Shown piece after piece: positions 1 through 12,508 of a DNA stretch of 64,000 bases; the stretch's first letter is position 1; the number at the start of each line of letters is the position of its first letter. A program made the translations under genes and the position numbers. Below the pieces are notes generated by a model. The model had not been told where the DNA came from. It ran no database searches and was given only the letters and a program-made list of their open reading frames with translations. Origin of the DNA: Streptomyces rapamycinicus NRRL 5491 (GTDB lineage: Bacteria > Actinomycetota > Actinomycetes > Streptomycetales > Streptomycetaceae); assembly GCF_024298965.1 (NCBI RefSeq), contig NZ_CP085193.1, forward strand, positions 8,928,001-8,992,000, given 5' to 3'.

Positions 1-37
1 CGGCCGGGGGGAAAGCCGGGGGGCTAAAGCCGGGGGA

Positions 38-64
38 TTAACGACTTGCCCGCCCCGCTAAACT
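38..64 (+). promoter_or_regulatory. Possible leaderless-type promoter before the ABC-F gene
   Basis: A TTAACG box (38-43) and a TAAACT box (59-64, fitting TANNNT) are separated by 15 bp, slightly short for a sigma-70 type promoter. The -10 box ends 6 nt before an ATG at 71, the spacing typical of leaderless Streptomyces transcripts. Just upstream, an 11-bp direct repeat (AAAGCCGGGGG at 12-22 and 26-36) may be debris of an upstream terminator. The promoter is inferred from motif spacing only. Confidence 0.3.
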
Positions 65-70
65 AGCCCC

Positions 71-94
71 ATGGCAATTCTCCTCGTGCATTAG
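71..94 (+). CDS. Possible 7-residue leader peptide (MAILLVH) upstream of the ABC-F gene
   Basis: ATG at 71 is followed by seven codons and a TAG, giving M-A-I-L-L-V-H. No Shine-Dalgarno precedes it, but a -10-like box ends 6 nt upstream, so it could be translated from a leaderless mRNA. Just after its stop codon, GACGGCG (94-100) can pair with CGCCGTC (125-131), ahead of the CAGGAG ribosome site of the ABC-F gene (141-146). Upstream peptides control some antibiotic-resistance ABC-F genes by ribosome stalling. That role is inference here; the ORF could be chance. Confidence 0.3.
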   Translation: MAILLVH

Positions 95-154
95 ACGGCG
101 TCGGCCGCCCTCGTCCGTCCCGTCCGCCGTCCACCCTGCCCAGGAGTAATTCCC

Positions 155-1753
155 GTGATCACCGCCTCCGGCGTCGAGCTGCGTGCCGGCGCCCGTGTCC
201 TCATCGAGTCCGCTTCCTTCCGTATCGCCAAGGGCGACCGCATCGGTCTGGTCGGCCGCAACGGCGCGGGCAAGACCACGCTCACCAAGTGTCTGGCCGG
301 TGAGGGCATCCCGGCCGGCGGCACCATCACCCGCTCCGGTCAGGTCGGCTACCTCCCGCAGGACCCGCGCACCGGCGACCTCGACGTCCTCGCCCGCGAC
401 CGCATCCTCTCGGCCCGCGAGCTCGACTCCGTGCTCCGCAAGATGCGCGAGAACGAGGACCGGATGGCCAACGGCAAGGGCGCCACCCGCGAGCGCGCGA
501 TGAAGAAGTACGAGCGCCTGGAGACCGAGTTCCTCACCAAGGGCGGATACGCCGCCGAGGCGGAGGCCGCGACCATCGCCGCCAGCCTCGGCCTGCCGGA
601 CCGGGTGCTCGGCCAGCCGCTCCATACGCTCTCCGGCGGTCAGCGGCGCCGGGTCGAGCTGGCCAGGATCCTCTTCTCGGACTCCGACATCCTGCTGCTG
701 GACGAGCCCACCAACCACCTCGACGCCGACTCGATCACCTGGCTGCGGGACTATCTGAAGACCTACAGCGGCGGCTTCATCGTCATCTCCCACGATGCCG
801 ACCTCGTCGAGACGGTGGTCAACAAGGTCTTCTACCTCGACGCCAACCGCTCGGTGATCGACGTCTACAACATGGGCTGGAAGCTCTACCAGGCCCAGCG
901 CGAGGCCGACGAGAAGCGCCGCAAGCGCGAGCGCGCCAACGCCGAGAAGAAGGCCGCCGCGCTCAACTCGCAGGCCGACAAGATGCGCGCCAAGGCCACC
1001 AAGACGGTCGCCGCGCAGAACATGGCCCGCCGCGCCGAGAAGCTGCTGTCCGGTCTGGAGGCGGTGCGGCAGTCCGACAAGGTCGCCAAGCTGCGATTCC
1101 CGGACCCCGCCCCGTGCGGCAAGACCCCGTTGACCGCCGAGGGCCTGTCGAAGTCGTACGGCTCCCTGGAGATCTTCACCGATGTCAACCTGGCCGTCGA
1201 CAAGGGGTCCCGGGTCGTCATCCTCGGGCTGAACGGCGCCGGTAAGACGACCTTGCTGCGGCTGCTGGCCGGGGTCGAGACGCCGGACACCGGCCAGGTG
1301 ACCCCCGGACACGGGCTGAAGCTGGGTTACTACGCGCAGGAGCACGAGACGCTCGACCCGGAGCGCACCGTCCTGGAGAACATGCGCTCAGCCGCCCCGG
1401 ATCTCGACCTGGTCGACATCCGTAAGACGCTCGGGTCCTTCCTGTTCTCCGGCGACGACGTGGACAAGCCGGCCCGGGTGCTCTCCGGTGGTGAGAAGAC
1501 CCGGCTGGCGCTGGCCACCCTGGTGGTCTCGTCGGCCAATGTGCTGCTGCTGGACGAGCCCACCAACAACCTCGACCTGGCCAGCCGTGGGGAGATCCTC
1601 GGCGCGCTGCGCACCTTCGCGGGTGCGGTGGTCCTGGTGACCCACGACGAGGGCGCCGTCGAGGCGCTGCAGCCGGAGCGGATCATTCTGCTTCCGGACG
1701 GTGTCGAGGATCTTTGGGGCCAGGACTACGCGGACCTCGTCGCGCTCGCCTGA
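155..1753 (+). CDS. ABC-F family ATP-binding cassette protein
   Basis: This 532-residue soluble protein has two ABC ATPase domains and no membrane segment, the hallmark of ABC-F factors, which act on the ribosome (translation or antibiotic protection) rather than in transport. Domain 1 has Walker A GRNGAGKTT near residue 34 and signature LSGGQRRRVELARIL. Domain 2 has Walker A GLNGAGKTT near residue 360 and signature LSGGEKTRLALATLV. Both carry a DEPTN Walker B. Between them, at about residues 235-305, lies a Lys/Arg/Ala-rich helical linker, where ABC-F proteins reach the P-site tRNA. The GTG start at 155 has CAGGAG 8 nt upstream. Whether this member is a housekeeping factor or a resistance factor cannot be read from sequence alone. 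Confidence 0.93.
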   Translation: MITASGVELRAGARVLIESASFRIAKGDRIGLVGRNGAGKTTLTKCLAGEGIPAGGTITRSGQVGYLPQDPRTGDLDVLARDRILSARELDSVLRKMRENEDRMANGKGATRERAMKKYERLETEFLTKGGYAAEAEAATIAASLGLPDRVLGQPLHTLSGGQRRRVELARILFSDSDILLLDEPTNHLDADSITWLRDYLKTYSGGFIVISHDADLVETVVNKVFYLDANRSVIDVYNMGWKLYQAQREADEKRRKRERANAEKKAAALNSQADKMRAKATKTVAAQNMARRAEKLLSGLEAVRQSDKVAKLRFPDPAPCGKTPLTAEGLSKSYGSLEIFTDVNLAVDKGSRVVILGLNGAGKTTLLRLLAGVETPDTGQVTPGHGLKLGYYAQEHETLDPERTVLENMRSAAPDLDLVDIRKTLGSFLFSGDDVDKPARVLSGGEKTRLALATLVVSSANVLLLDEPTNNLDLASRGEILGALRTFAGAVVLVTHDEGAVEALQPERIILLPDGVEDLWGQDYADLVALA

Positions 1754-1779
1754 CGAGGCCAGACGGCGGGCGGGGTGGG

Positions 1780-1819
1780 CCCGGCGGAGCGCCGGGGGTG
1801 GCGTTCCGGACGCCGCCCC
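1780..1819 (+). terminator. GC-rich double hairpin after the ABC-F gene
   Basis: CCCGGCG (1780-1786) pairs perfectly with CGCCGGG (1790-1796). Overlapping it, GGGGTGGCGT (1795-1804) pairs with ACGCCGCCCC (1810-1819). The two hairpins share bases 1795-1796. They start 27 bp after the stop codon and probably end the transcript; there is no U-run, as is common in Streptomyces. Confidence 0.5.
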
Positions 1820-2176
1820 AAGAGTCCGGTTCCTCCGGTCCGACCCCCTTCCCGTAGATCATTCGGCCTAGGCGTGATCCATCATCTGAGTGAGAACGGC
1901 TGGTATCGCGGCGCGTCGTGGGCCACCGGCGCACACCACGTGCCGTGCGCCGGTCCGGATGTCTGCGACGTAGCTCACGTATGCCCTGACCTGCCTCTTC
2001 GCCGATGAAGACGAAAGAGTGTCAGGTTGAACAGCGCCGGAATCCTTGCTTCCGAAGGTCGTCGCGCCGCGATTTCCCGCAATCCTTCATCCACAGACCT
2101 TGCCGAATGGGTGGCCAGGAAGGCCTGTAGGGGTGATCATGAGAGTCCAGAGCGCACTTCCCATGAGGAGGCACGG
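1820..2176. other. Non-coding stretch before the small HTH gene
   Basis: No reading frame here looks real: codon bias is absent and no plausible start has a ribosome site. It must contain the promoter of the HTH gene at 2177, but no convincing -35/-10 pair was picked out. Moderately AT-richer DNA lies around 1855-1895 and 2005-2110. Confidence 0.4.
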
Positions 2177-2398
2177 GTGGCCGAGACTCTGAAGAAGGGC
2201 AGCCGGGTGACCGGCGCCGCGCGCGAAAAGCTCGCGGCAGACCTGAAGAAGAAGTACGACTCCGGGGCGAGCATCCGGGCGCTGGCCGAGGAGACCGGCC
2301 GTTCCTACGGATTCGTTCACCGGATGCTCAGCGAATCCGGAGTTTCCCTACGGGGACGCGGCGGTGCGACGCGAGGCAAGAAGACCGCCTCGGCCTGA
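2177..2398 (+). CDS. Small helix-turn-helix DNA-binding protein
   Basis: The product is a 73-residue basic protein. After a Lys-rich N-terminus it has a resolvase/Hin-like HTH at about residues 27-55 (KKKYDSGASIRALAEETGRS, followed by YGFVHRMLSESG) and a basic Gly/Arg/Lys tail. The GTG start at 2177 is chosen because GAGGAGG lies just upstream (2165-2171); an in-frame start at 2027 would add 50 residues without coding character. Proteins of this size and motif are widely conserved in Streptomyces as a putative transcription regulator of unknown target. A terminator-like hairpin follows at 2443. Confidence 0.85.
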   Translation: MAETLKKGSRVTGAAREKLAADLKKKYDSGASIRALAEETGRSYGFVHRMLSESGVSLRGRGGATRGKKTASA

Positions 2399-2442
2399 TC
2401 GCCCGTATGCTCCATCACCATCAGCAGGTAGGGACAGGGGTG

Positions 2443-2474
2443 CCACCCGGCTGATCGTCGGTTCGGCCGGGTGG
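2443..2474 (+). terminator. Terminator hairpin after the HTH gene
   Basis: A perfect 9-bp stem, CCACCCGGC (2443-2451) with GCCGGGTGG (2466-2474), closes a 14-nt loop. It lies 44 bp past the HTH stop and 46 bp before the next gene start. Confidence 0.55.
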
Positions 2475-2520
2475 TTACTGTGCAGTCACTTGTACTGACC
2501 GCACCCGACCGGAGGCCCCT

Positions 2521-3300
2521 GTGACCCTGCTCGACAAGGACGGCGTTCAGCTCACCGTCGATGACACGGTCGCCACGGTGACCCTGAACAACCCGGCGAA
2601 GCGCAACGCCCAGTCGCCCGCCTTGTGGCGGGCGCTGGCCGAGGCCGGAAAGCTGGTGCCGGGCACCGTGCGCGTCGTGGTGCTGCGCGCCGAGGGCAAG
2701 TCCTTCTCGGCGGGCCTGGACCGTCAGGCGTTCACGCCCGAGGGGTTCGACGGCGAGCCGTCGTTCCTCGACATGGCGCGCGGTTCCGACAGCGAGCTGG
2801 ACGCGACCATCGCCGGGTACCAGGAGGCGTTCACCTGGTGGCGGCGGAACGACATCGTGTCGATCGCCGCCGTCCAGGGCCATGCCGTCGGGGCCGGTTT
2901 CCAGCTTGCGCTCGCCTGCGACCTGCGGGTCTGCGTGGACGACGCACAGTTCGCCATGCGCGAGACCAGCCTCGGGCTGGTGCCGGACCTCACCGGAACC
3001 CATCCGCTGGTCGGGCTGGTGGGGTACGCCCGTGCGCTGGAGATCTGCGCGACCGGGCGCTTCGTCCACGCCGAGGAGGCCGAGCGGACCGGGCTGGCCA
3101 ATCTCGTGGTGCCCGCCGCCGAGTTCGACGGCGCGGTCCAGGACCTGGCGGCGGCCCTGCTTGCCGCGCCCCGCGACGCCTTGGTCGAGACCAAGGCGCT
3201 GCTGCGGGGCGCCGTGGACCGCACCTACGAGGAGCAGCGCGCCGCCGAGCGTGCCGCCCAGGCACGCCGGCTGCGCGACCTGGCGGGGCTGACGGACTGA
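2521..3300 (+). CDS. Enoyl-CoA hydratase/isomerase family protein
   Basis: This 259-residue crotonase-fold enzyme acts on acyl-CoA thioesters, most likely hydrating a 2-enoyl-CoA in fatty-acid or related degradation. The N-terminal KRNAQSP segment and the GKSFSAGLD segment form the first oxyanion-hole region. VQGHAVGAGFQLALACDLR is the second oxyanion loop, and AMRETSLGLVPDLTGTHPL is the usual third signature. The GTG start has GGAGG about 6 nt upstream. Crotonase substrates cannot be predicted from sequence, so hydratase, isomerase or another crotonase activity remain possible. It is convergent with the phosphatase gene on the other strand. Confidence 0.88.
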   Translation: MTLLDKDGVQLTVDDTVATVTLNNPAKRNAQSPALWRALAEAGKLVPGTVRVVVLRAEGKSFSAGLDRQAFTPEGFDGEPSFLDMARGSDSELDATIAGYQEAFTWWRRNDIVSIAAVQGHAVGAGFQLALACDLRVCVDDAQFAMRETSLGLVPDLTGTHPLVGLVGYARALEICATGRFVHAEEAERTGLANLVVPAAEFDGAVQDLAAALLAAPRDALVETKALLRGAVDRTYEEQRAAERAAQARRLRDLAGLTD

Positions 3301-3331
3301 GCGCTCCGCGCTCCGCCGGGAGTGCCGTGAC

Positions 3332-3409
3332 GTCTTGCCGCCATGCCGTCATGTGCCGTCTTGCCGCCATGCCGTCATGTGCCGTCTTGCCGTCTTGTGC
3401 CGTGTTGCC
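3332..3409. repeat. Tandem repeat, 26 bp x 2 plus degenerate shorter copies
   Basis: A 26-bp unit starting GTCTTGCCGCC is repeated perfectly at 3332-3357 and 3358-3383. It is followed by shorter derivatives (GTCTTGCC, GTCTTGTGCC, GTGTTGCC) to 3409. It lies just downstream of the enoyl-CoA hydratase stop, in non-coding sequence. Confidence 0.8.
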
Positions 3410-3477
3410 GTCGATCGTCTGCGGCGCCGTCGTGGCTGATCGCGCCCCGCGGCGGAGCCGCAGGGTGATACGGCCCC

Positions 3478-3494
3478 GTGCCCCTTCGGGGTGC
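3478..3494. terminator. Short hairpin between convergent genes
   Basis: CCCC (3481-3484) pairs with GGGG (3488-3491) across a TTC loop, and the stem extends by G-U/G-C pairs to 3478/3494. A second small stem GCGGC-GGA-GCCGC lies about 30 bp to the left. It sits between the hydratase (ends 3300) and the phosphatase (ends 3505 on the minus strand), so it could serve either transcript. Confidence 0.35.
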
Positions 3495-3504
3495 GAGCGC
3501 CCCG

Positions 3505-5400
3505 TCACGCCATCCGCTGCGGCTCCACCGACGGCACCGCCTCCAGCACCAGCACCGCCAGATCGTCGTCGATCGGCTCGGGGCTGAAGTCATGAGTGGC
3601 GCGCCGCACCCGCTCCGCGACCGCCTTGGCGCCCAGCCCCACACAGTCCCGCAGGATGTCCGACAGGCCGTCGTCGTCATCCAGCTGGCGCAGGCCGTTG
3701 CGCCGCTCGGTCACCCCGTCGGTGACGCACAGCAGCGTCTCACCGGGTCCCAGGGCCAGTCTGTCGGCGTGGAAGTCCGGGTTCTCGTCGATGCCGAGAA
3801 GCATCTGCGGGGAGGCGGCGGGCGCCACCGCGCCCTGGGTGGTCAGCCGCAGCGGCAGCGGATGGCCGGCGCTCGCCAGGGTGCAGCGGGCGCCGCCCCC
3901 GGCCGGGTCCGGCTCCAGCTCCCCGTAGAGCAGGCTCAGGAAGCGCGGCGGGGACTGCTCGCCGTCGATCTCCGCCGCCTCCGCGTCCTCCTCCACCAGC
4001 GCCTGGTTCAGCCGGTTGAGCACCGACTCCACCCCATGGCCCTCGCGGGCCAGCAGCCGCACCAGATGGCGGGCCAGCCCGGTGACCGACATCGCCTCCG
4101 GGTCGCTGCCCTGGACGTCGCCCAGCAGGAAGCACCAGCGGCGGTCGCCCATGGGGAACAGGTCGTAGAAGTCGCCGCCGACGGTCTGCCCCTCGCCGTG
4201 CGGCTCGTAGACGATCGCCGTGTCCACCCCCGGGATATGGGCGAGCGACATGGGCAGCTGGCGGCGCTGGAGCGCCCGGCTGATCGTCGCCTGGCGGGTG
4301 TACTGCCGGGCCGTGGCCACGGCCTGGGCCACCCGCCGCGCCACGTCCTCCGAGAGCCGCACCACGCCCTCCGCCATGCGGGGCACGCCCGCCCGGCCGA
4401 GCAGCAGGACGCCGTGGCTGCGGCCGTGTGCGATCAGCGGGAAGCACACCGCCGATCCGCCCACCCCCTGGCTGTCCGCGACCCCGGGCCAGGGCCAGGA
4501 GGTGCCCGCCGAGCCGAGCCCGGTGGGCGGCGGATGCCGCTCCAGCGAGACGCGGAGCGCGCCGATGCGGTGCTCATTGCTGTGCCAGACGCGGGCGAGC
4601 TGGAGCGCGCCGCTCTCGGTGGTCAGCCAGACCGCGCACCAGTCGGCCAGCCGCGGCACCAGGAGCTGCCCGGCGAGGGCGGCCACCATGTTCTCGTCGA
4701 GCTGACCGGTGAGGAGTTCGCTGGCCTCGGCGAGGAAGGACGGTCCGCCGCGGTCCACCCAATCGGCGGTCGGATCGCGCTGCTCACGCGGTGTGATGGG
4801 GGCCAGGGTCTCGGCGAACCGCAGCTCGCGCCCGAGCGCGCTGGTGGGGACGGCGTCGAACTCGGTCCCCGCCCGCTCGGCGTCCAGCCGGAACCAGACC
4901 GCCTTACGGGTGCGGTGATAGGTCACGCCCCAGGATTCGGCGAGCGCCCCGATCAGCTGGAGCCCGCGGCCGCGGCCCCGGCGCTGGGTCTCGGGCCCTC
5001 CGTAGACGGTGCTGGCGGGGTGGAGGTCCGCCACCTCGATGACGATCCCCGGCCGCCTCGGCACATCCCTCGGCACATCGTCCGGGCCGCTCGTCTCCTC
5101 GGGCCCCAGGGGGCCGTCCTCCGGCCCGTAGCCCTCCCCGCCGTCGCCGGGCTGGAGCCGGCAGACCACCTCGACCCGGGTGCCCGCGTGCAGCACGGCA
5201 TTGGTGACCAGCTCGCTCACCAGCAGCACCGCGTCGTCGATCGACCGCTCGTCGAGGGTGATCGGGGCGAACACCTCCGCCGCGCTCCGTCCCGTGAGCG
5301 CCGTACGGATGAAGGCGCGTGCCGCGCCGGGCGCGCGCACGCTGCCGGGCAGCGTCGTCCGCGAGACGGACTCACGCGCGAGAGGAAACAAGGCTCCCAC
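3505..5400 (-). CDS. Anti-sigma-like ATPase / GAF / PP2C (SpoIIE) phosphatase
   Basis: The 631-residue protein joins three domains. At about 15-160 is an RsbW-like GHKL ATPase region (VLLVSELVTNAVLHAG as N-box, later GRGRGLQLIGALAESWG). At about 215-390 is a GAF-like sensory region. At about 410-620 is a PP2C/SpoIIE serine phosphatase with GGDFYDL, LGDVQGSD and CVTDGVTE metal-binding motifs. Such proteins work in partner-switching, controlling anti-sigma-factor antagonists by phosphorylation state. No membrane segment is seen. It is divergent from the multi-HAMP hybrid kinase at 5494 with a 93-bp shared control region, which suggests joint regulation. Its partner antagonist is not in the window. 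Confidence 0.9.
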   Translation of the reverse strand: MGALFPLARESVSRTTLPGSVRAPGAARAFIRTALTGRSAAEVFAPITLDERSIDDAVLLVSELVTNAVLHAGTRVEVVCRLQPGDGGEGYGPEDGPLGPEETSGPDDVPRDVPRRPGIVIEVADLHPASTVYGGPETQRRGRGRGLQLIGALAESWGVTYHRTRKAVWFRLDAERAGTEFDAVPTSALGRELRFAETLAPITPREQRDPTADWVDRGGPSFLAEASELLTGQLDENMVAALAGQLLVPRLADWCAVWLTTESGALQLARVWHSNEHRIGALRVSLERHPPPTGLGSAGTSWPWPGVADSQGVGGSAVCFPLIAHGRSHGVLLLGRAGVPRMAEGVVRLSEDVARRVAQAVATARQYTRQATISRALQRRQLPMSLAHIPGVDTAIVYEPHGEGQTVGGDFYDLFPMGDRRWCFLLGDVQGSDPEAMSVTGLARHLVRLLAREGHGVESVLNRLNQALVEEDAEAAEIDGEQSPPRFLSLLYGELEPDPAGGGARCTLASAGHPLPLRLTTQGAVAPAASPQMLLGIDENPDFHADRLALGPGETLLCVTDGVTERRNGLRQLDDDDGLSDILRDCVGLGAKAVAERVRRATHDFSPEPIDDDLAVLVLEAVPSVEPQRMA

Positions 5401-5423
5401 GTGCGGCTCCAGGGCAATACAGG

Positions 5424-5486
5424 CGGTTTAGGCCATCTAGGTGCCATATTATGACAGACAGGGGGATATGAATGATCTTTAAGGGA
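5424..5486. promoter_or_regulatory. Shared divergent control region (phosphatase / hybrid kinase)
   Basis: The 93-bp gap is AT-rich for this genome. A TATTAT box (5447-5452) with GGTTTA at 5425-5430 (16-bp spacer) could drive the kinase gene; on the other strand CATAAT/TAATAT overlaps the same bases. AAGGGA at 5481-5486 is the ribosome site of the kinase gene. Promoter positions are inferred. Confidence 0.3.
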
Positions 5487-5493
5487 CGACGCC

Positions 5494-9884
<4,391 letters not shown>

Positions 9885-9888
<4 letters not shown>

Positions 9889-10376
9889 CTACGAGCGTGT
9901 CCGAGAAGGCCGGAATCCTCATCGTCGACGACATGGAGGAGAACCTGATCGCGCTGGAGGCGGTCCTCGGCCCGCTCGATCAGCAGCTCGTCCGCGCCCG
10001 CTCCGGCGAGGAGGCGCTGAAGGCCATGCTGCGGCAGGACTTCGCCGTCGTTCTGCTCGACGTGCTGATGCCGGGCATGGACGGCTTCGAGACCGCCGCC
10101 AACATCAAGCGGCTCGACCAGACCAAGGACGTCCCGATCATCCTGCTGACCGGGACCGACGCCGACTCCGACTACGCCTACCGGGGCTATGCGATCGGCG
10201 CCGCCGACTTCCTCATCAAGCCCTTCGACCCCTGGCTGCTGCGGACGAAGGTCAATGTGTTCCTGGAGATGCACCGCAAGAACCGCCGGCTCGAGGCGCG
10301 GACCGAGCAGCTGTCCGACCGGGTCGAGGAGCTGGAGCGCACGGTCGAGGGGTTGCGGAAGTACGTCGAGGAGTGA
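9885..10376 (+). CDS. Stand-alone response regulator with C-terminal coiled coil
   Basis: This 163-residue protein has one receiver domain. The acidic pocket is in LIVDDMEEN (about 13-20), the phospho-acceptor Asp is near residue 59 in LLDVLMPGMDG, and the conserved Thr and Lys are in LLTGTDAD and FLIKPFDPW. After the receiver a charged helix (about 128-163, LSDRVEELERTVEGLRKYVE) should form a coiled coil. There is no DNA-binding domain, so it probably works by protein contact, for example as a phosphotransfer partner. Its start overlaps the kinase stop by 4 bp, making the hybrid kinase its obvious input. Confidence 0.9.
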
Positions 10377-10397
10377 CCGGCCGGGGCCGGGCTCCGG

Positions 10398-11102
10398 TCA
10401 GAAGTCCACGGCCGTGACGAGGACCGCCACCGTGGGCGGCTGGTCTCCCGGCGCCGGGGCGGTCTGTGCCACCGCCGTTCGTACCGCCCTCGCCACATCC
10501 ACGGCGCGGTGATCCGCCGACACGGCCAGCTCGATCCGGATGTGCGCCCCCTCGATCCGCACGGCCCGGGGCGAGCCCAGCACCGGCGCGAGCCGGGCGA
10601 CGCCGGGCACGGAGGTGGCGGCGCGGGCGGCGGCCGCGGTGGCGGGATCCGGGGCAGGGCTTTCGGCCCGATGGGGCCGCGGGGCCTCCGGGGGCGGGGC
10701 CGGGAACTCGTCCAGCACCTCCGTCACCCGTATGTCCACCGCCTCCACCAGCAGGCCGAGCCGGTCCGTCGCCGCGTCGAACAGTACGTCGCGCAGCAGG
10801 TCCGCCGTCACCGGGAGCGGTTCCTCCAGCGTCGCCCCGCAGTCCGCCGCGATGCGCAGGGGCCCCGGCGGCAGCGCGCTCGGCGGGGGCGGGACCGCGG
10901 GCATCCCGGCGGTGTCGGGGTCGGCGGGCCCGATCCGCAGCGCTCCCAGACGCGCGCCGGGGACCTCGGCGGCGGCCCGCCCGAGCACATCGCTCGCCGC
11001 GCGTTCGGTGATCCAGGAGCCGTCCTCCCGCTCGCCCAGGGGCAGCAGCCGACCGATCCGCAATTGCTCCCTTACGGTCTGCGCGAGCCGGTCCGTGACC
11101 AC
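10398..11102 (-). CDS. 'Nucleopolyhedrovirus P10 family' conserved actinobacterial protein
   Basis: This 234-residue protein begins with a helical segment (DRLAQTVREQLRIGRLLPLG), contains proline-rich stretches, and ends in a mixed alpha/beta region (IELAVSADHRAVDVARAVRT, then VAVLVTAVDF) that resembles the Asp23 fold of its neighbours. Streptomyces proteins of this sort are labelled 'P10 family' in databases; the name says nothing about function. GTG at 11102 is chosen because AAGGGG lies about 8 nt upstream. It is divergent from the Asp23 gene cluster, which suggests an envelope-stress context. The function is unknown. Confidence 0.7.
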   Translation of the reverse strand: MVTDRLAQTVREQLRIGRLLPLGEREDGSWITERAASDVLGRAAAEVPGARLGALRIGPADPDTAGMPAVPPPPSALPPGPLRIAADCGATLEEPLPVTADLLRDVLFDAATDRLGLLVEAVDIRVTEVLDEFPAPPPEAPRPHRAESPAPDPATAAAARAATSVPGVARLAPVLGSPRAVRIEGAHIRIELAVSADHRAVDVARAVRTAVAQTAPAPGDQPPTVAVLVTAVDF

Positions 11103-11220
11103 CGTGTCACCCCTTACCGCCGTATGGACGTGAGCCCTACCGCTCTCAGCCTGCCGTATCGATCGCGCGAGTGCCGCATCTCCGAAGCGGTTCGGGGAAA
11201 GTCCCTTTAAGGTGGCAAAT

Positions 11221-11249
11221 AGAGCGAGCGGAAATCGCTTCCACGCTCT
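11221..11249 (+). promoter_or_regulatory. Nested inverted repeat in the Asp23 cluster leader
   Basis: AGAGCG (11221-11226) pairs with CGCTCT (11244-11249). Inside it AGCG (11227-11230) pairs with CGCT (11236-11239), leaving a TCCA bulge. It ends 25 bp before the first Asp23 start, so it is either an operator or a 5'-UTR hairpin. Confidence 0.35.
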
Positions 11250-11273
11250 TCGCCTCGGAAGGGACGATCGGTG

Positions 11274-11798
11274 ATGTCCGAGACCGCACCACGGAACCGA
11301 CCCGAGAACCCCGCCACGGAACCCGCCGCCGGTACGCCCAAGACAATGAGCGCCGGGCCCGGCATGGCCGCGGCAGCCGCCGCCACCGATCGGACCCGGC
11401 GGGGCGGAGGCGACCCGGCCGTGCGGGGGCGCACCACCATCGCCGACGGCGTCGTCGAGAAGATCGCGGGTATGGCGGCCCGCGATGTGGTCGGCGTCCA
11501 CGCCATGGGCGGCGGTCTCGCGCGTACCTTCGGGGTCGTACGGGACCGGGTGCCCGGCGGCCGGTCGGTCACCCGCGGGGTGAAGGCGGAGGTGGGGGAG
11601 GTACAGACGGCCCTCGACCTGGAGATCGTGGTGGACTACGGCGTCTCCATCGCCGATGTCGCACGGGCCGTACGGGAGAACGTGATCGCGGCGGTCGAGC
11701 GGATGACCGGCCTCGAGGTCGTCGAGGTCAATATCGCGGTCAGCGATGTGAAGTTGCCGGACGAGGAGGAGGAACCGCCGGAGCCGCGGCTCCAATAG
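11274..11798 (+). CDS. Asp23/Gls24 family envelope-stress protein
   Basis: The 174-residue protein has a disordered Ala/Pro/Thr-rich N-terminus. An Asp23/Gls24 domain follows (about 47-165) with the typical TTIADGVVEKIAGMAARDVV opening and the VNIAVSDVKLP ending. Members lie under the membrane, anchored by AmaP-type proteins, and are linked to envelope or alkaline stress. ATG at 11274 and GTG at 11271 are both possible after GGAAGGGA (11257-11264). It heads a five-gene run that ends in an AmaP-like anchor, with a second Asp23 member two genes downstream. Confidence 0.88.
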   Translation: MSETAPRNRPENPATEPAAGTPKTMSAGPGMAAAAAATDRTRRGGGDPAVRGRTTIADGVVEKIAGMAARDVVGVHAMGGGLARTFGVVRDRVPGGRSVTRGVKAEVGEVQTALDLEIVVDYGVSIADVARAVRENVIAAVERMTGLEVVEVNIAVSDVKLPDEEEEPPEPRLQ

Positions 11799-11839
11799 GC
11801 CGGCAGCGGTTCCGGTCGGCTCCAGCGAAGGAGCACACG

Positions 11840-12031
11840 ATGAGCATGGCCGTGGTCGGGATGATCGCGGGAATGGCGCTGGCTTTCGCAGGTTACTTCG
11901 GCGGTTTCGGGGCCTTTCTGCTGGTGGCGGCGTTGGGAGCCGTCGGGTTCATCGTCGGCCGGTTCCTGGACGGTGATCTGGAACCGGGTGACTTCTTCCG
12001 TTCCCGTGGCCGTGACGGACGGCCCCGGTGA
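11840..12031 (+). CDS. Small hydrophobic membrane protein of the Asp23 cluster
   Basis: The product has 63 residues: one long Gly/Ala-rich hydrophobic segment (about 3-46, perhaps two short helices joined by YFGGFGAF) followed by an acidic-then-basic tail (DGDLEPGDFF, then RSRGRDG). ATG at 11840 has GAAGGAG at 11827-11833. It lies between the two Asp23 genes and is probably a membrane partner of that complex. The role is inferred only from position. Confidence 0.8.
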   Translation: MSMAVVGMIAGMALAFAGYFGGFGAFLLVAALGAVGFIVGRFLDGDLEPGDFFRSRGRDGRPR

Positions 12032-12058
12032 GCGCCATGACGACCGTAAGGACGTGCC

Positions 12059-12508
12059 GTGGTGGAGCCGGGTGAGCGGGGTGCGACGCGGATCGCGGAC
12101 CGGGTCGTCGCGAAGATCGCCTCGCAGGCGGCGCGGGAGGCGTTGCGGGGCGGCGGCGCCGCGGACTCCGGTGCGGACGGAGGCGCGGATACGGGTGCGG
12201 ACGCCGGTGTGGACCCCGGTGTGGACGCCGGTGAGGTCGTCCTCGCCGATGTCGCCGGGGCGGCGCGGCCGTACGCGGTCGCCGCGGTGCGCGGGGGCGT
12301 CGCGCGCGTCCGGGTCGCCGTCGAGCTCGGCTATCCCTCGGACATCGGCGCGCACTGCGGTGCGGTGCGTCGGCAGGTGATCGAACGGGTAGGCGAGATG
12401 ACGGGCATGGAGGTGCCCGAGGTCGCGGTGACGGTCGAACGGCTGCGTGTGCCGCGGTGGGAGCGCCCGGAGCGCAGGGCGCGTCGGGGGAGGGACAGGG
12501 TGCGATGA
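12059..12508 (+). CDS. Second Asp23-type protein with a Gly/Ala/Asp-rich insert
   Basis: The 149-residue protein opens with ATRIADRVVAKIASQAAREA and ends with VIERVGEMTGMEVPEVAVTV, matching the Asp23 ends. A low-complexity insert of Gly, Ala, Asp and Val (about 30-58) interrupts the domain. The C-terminus is Arg-rich, suitable for contacting phospholipid or nucleic acid. GTG at 12059 follows TAAGGA; a GTG one codon later is equally possible. The stop overlaps the next ATG (ATGA). Confidence 0.8.
   Translation: MVEPGERGATRIADRVVAKIASQAAREALRGGGAADSGADGGADTGADAGVDPGVDAGEVVLADVAGAARPYAVAAVRGGVARVRVAVELGYPSDIGAHCGAVRRQVIERVGEMTGMEVPEVAVTVERLRVPRWERPERRARRGRDRVR

Noticed and set aside
38..1345. 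Long open frame on the minus strand opposite the ABC-F gene
   Set aside because: It mirrors the ABC-F codons; in GC-rich DNA the antisense frame of a biased gene stays open. Its protein is Gly/Ala/Arg/Leu filler with no motif.
1775..2008. Open frame between the ABC-F and HTH genes
   Set aside because: No ribosome site and no third-position GC bias; it covers the terminator hairpins and probable promoter.
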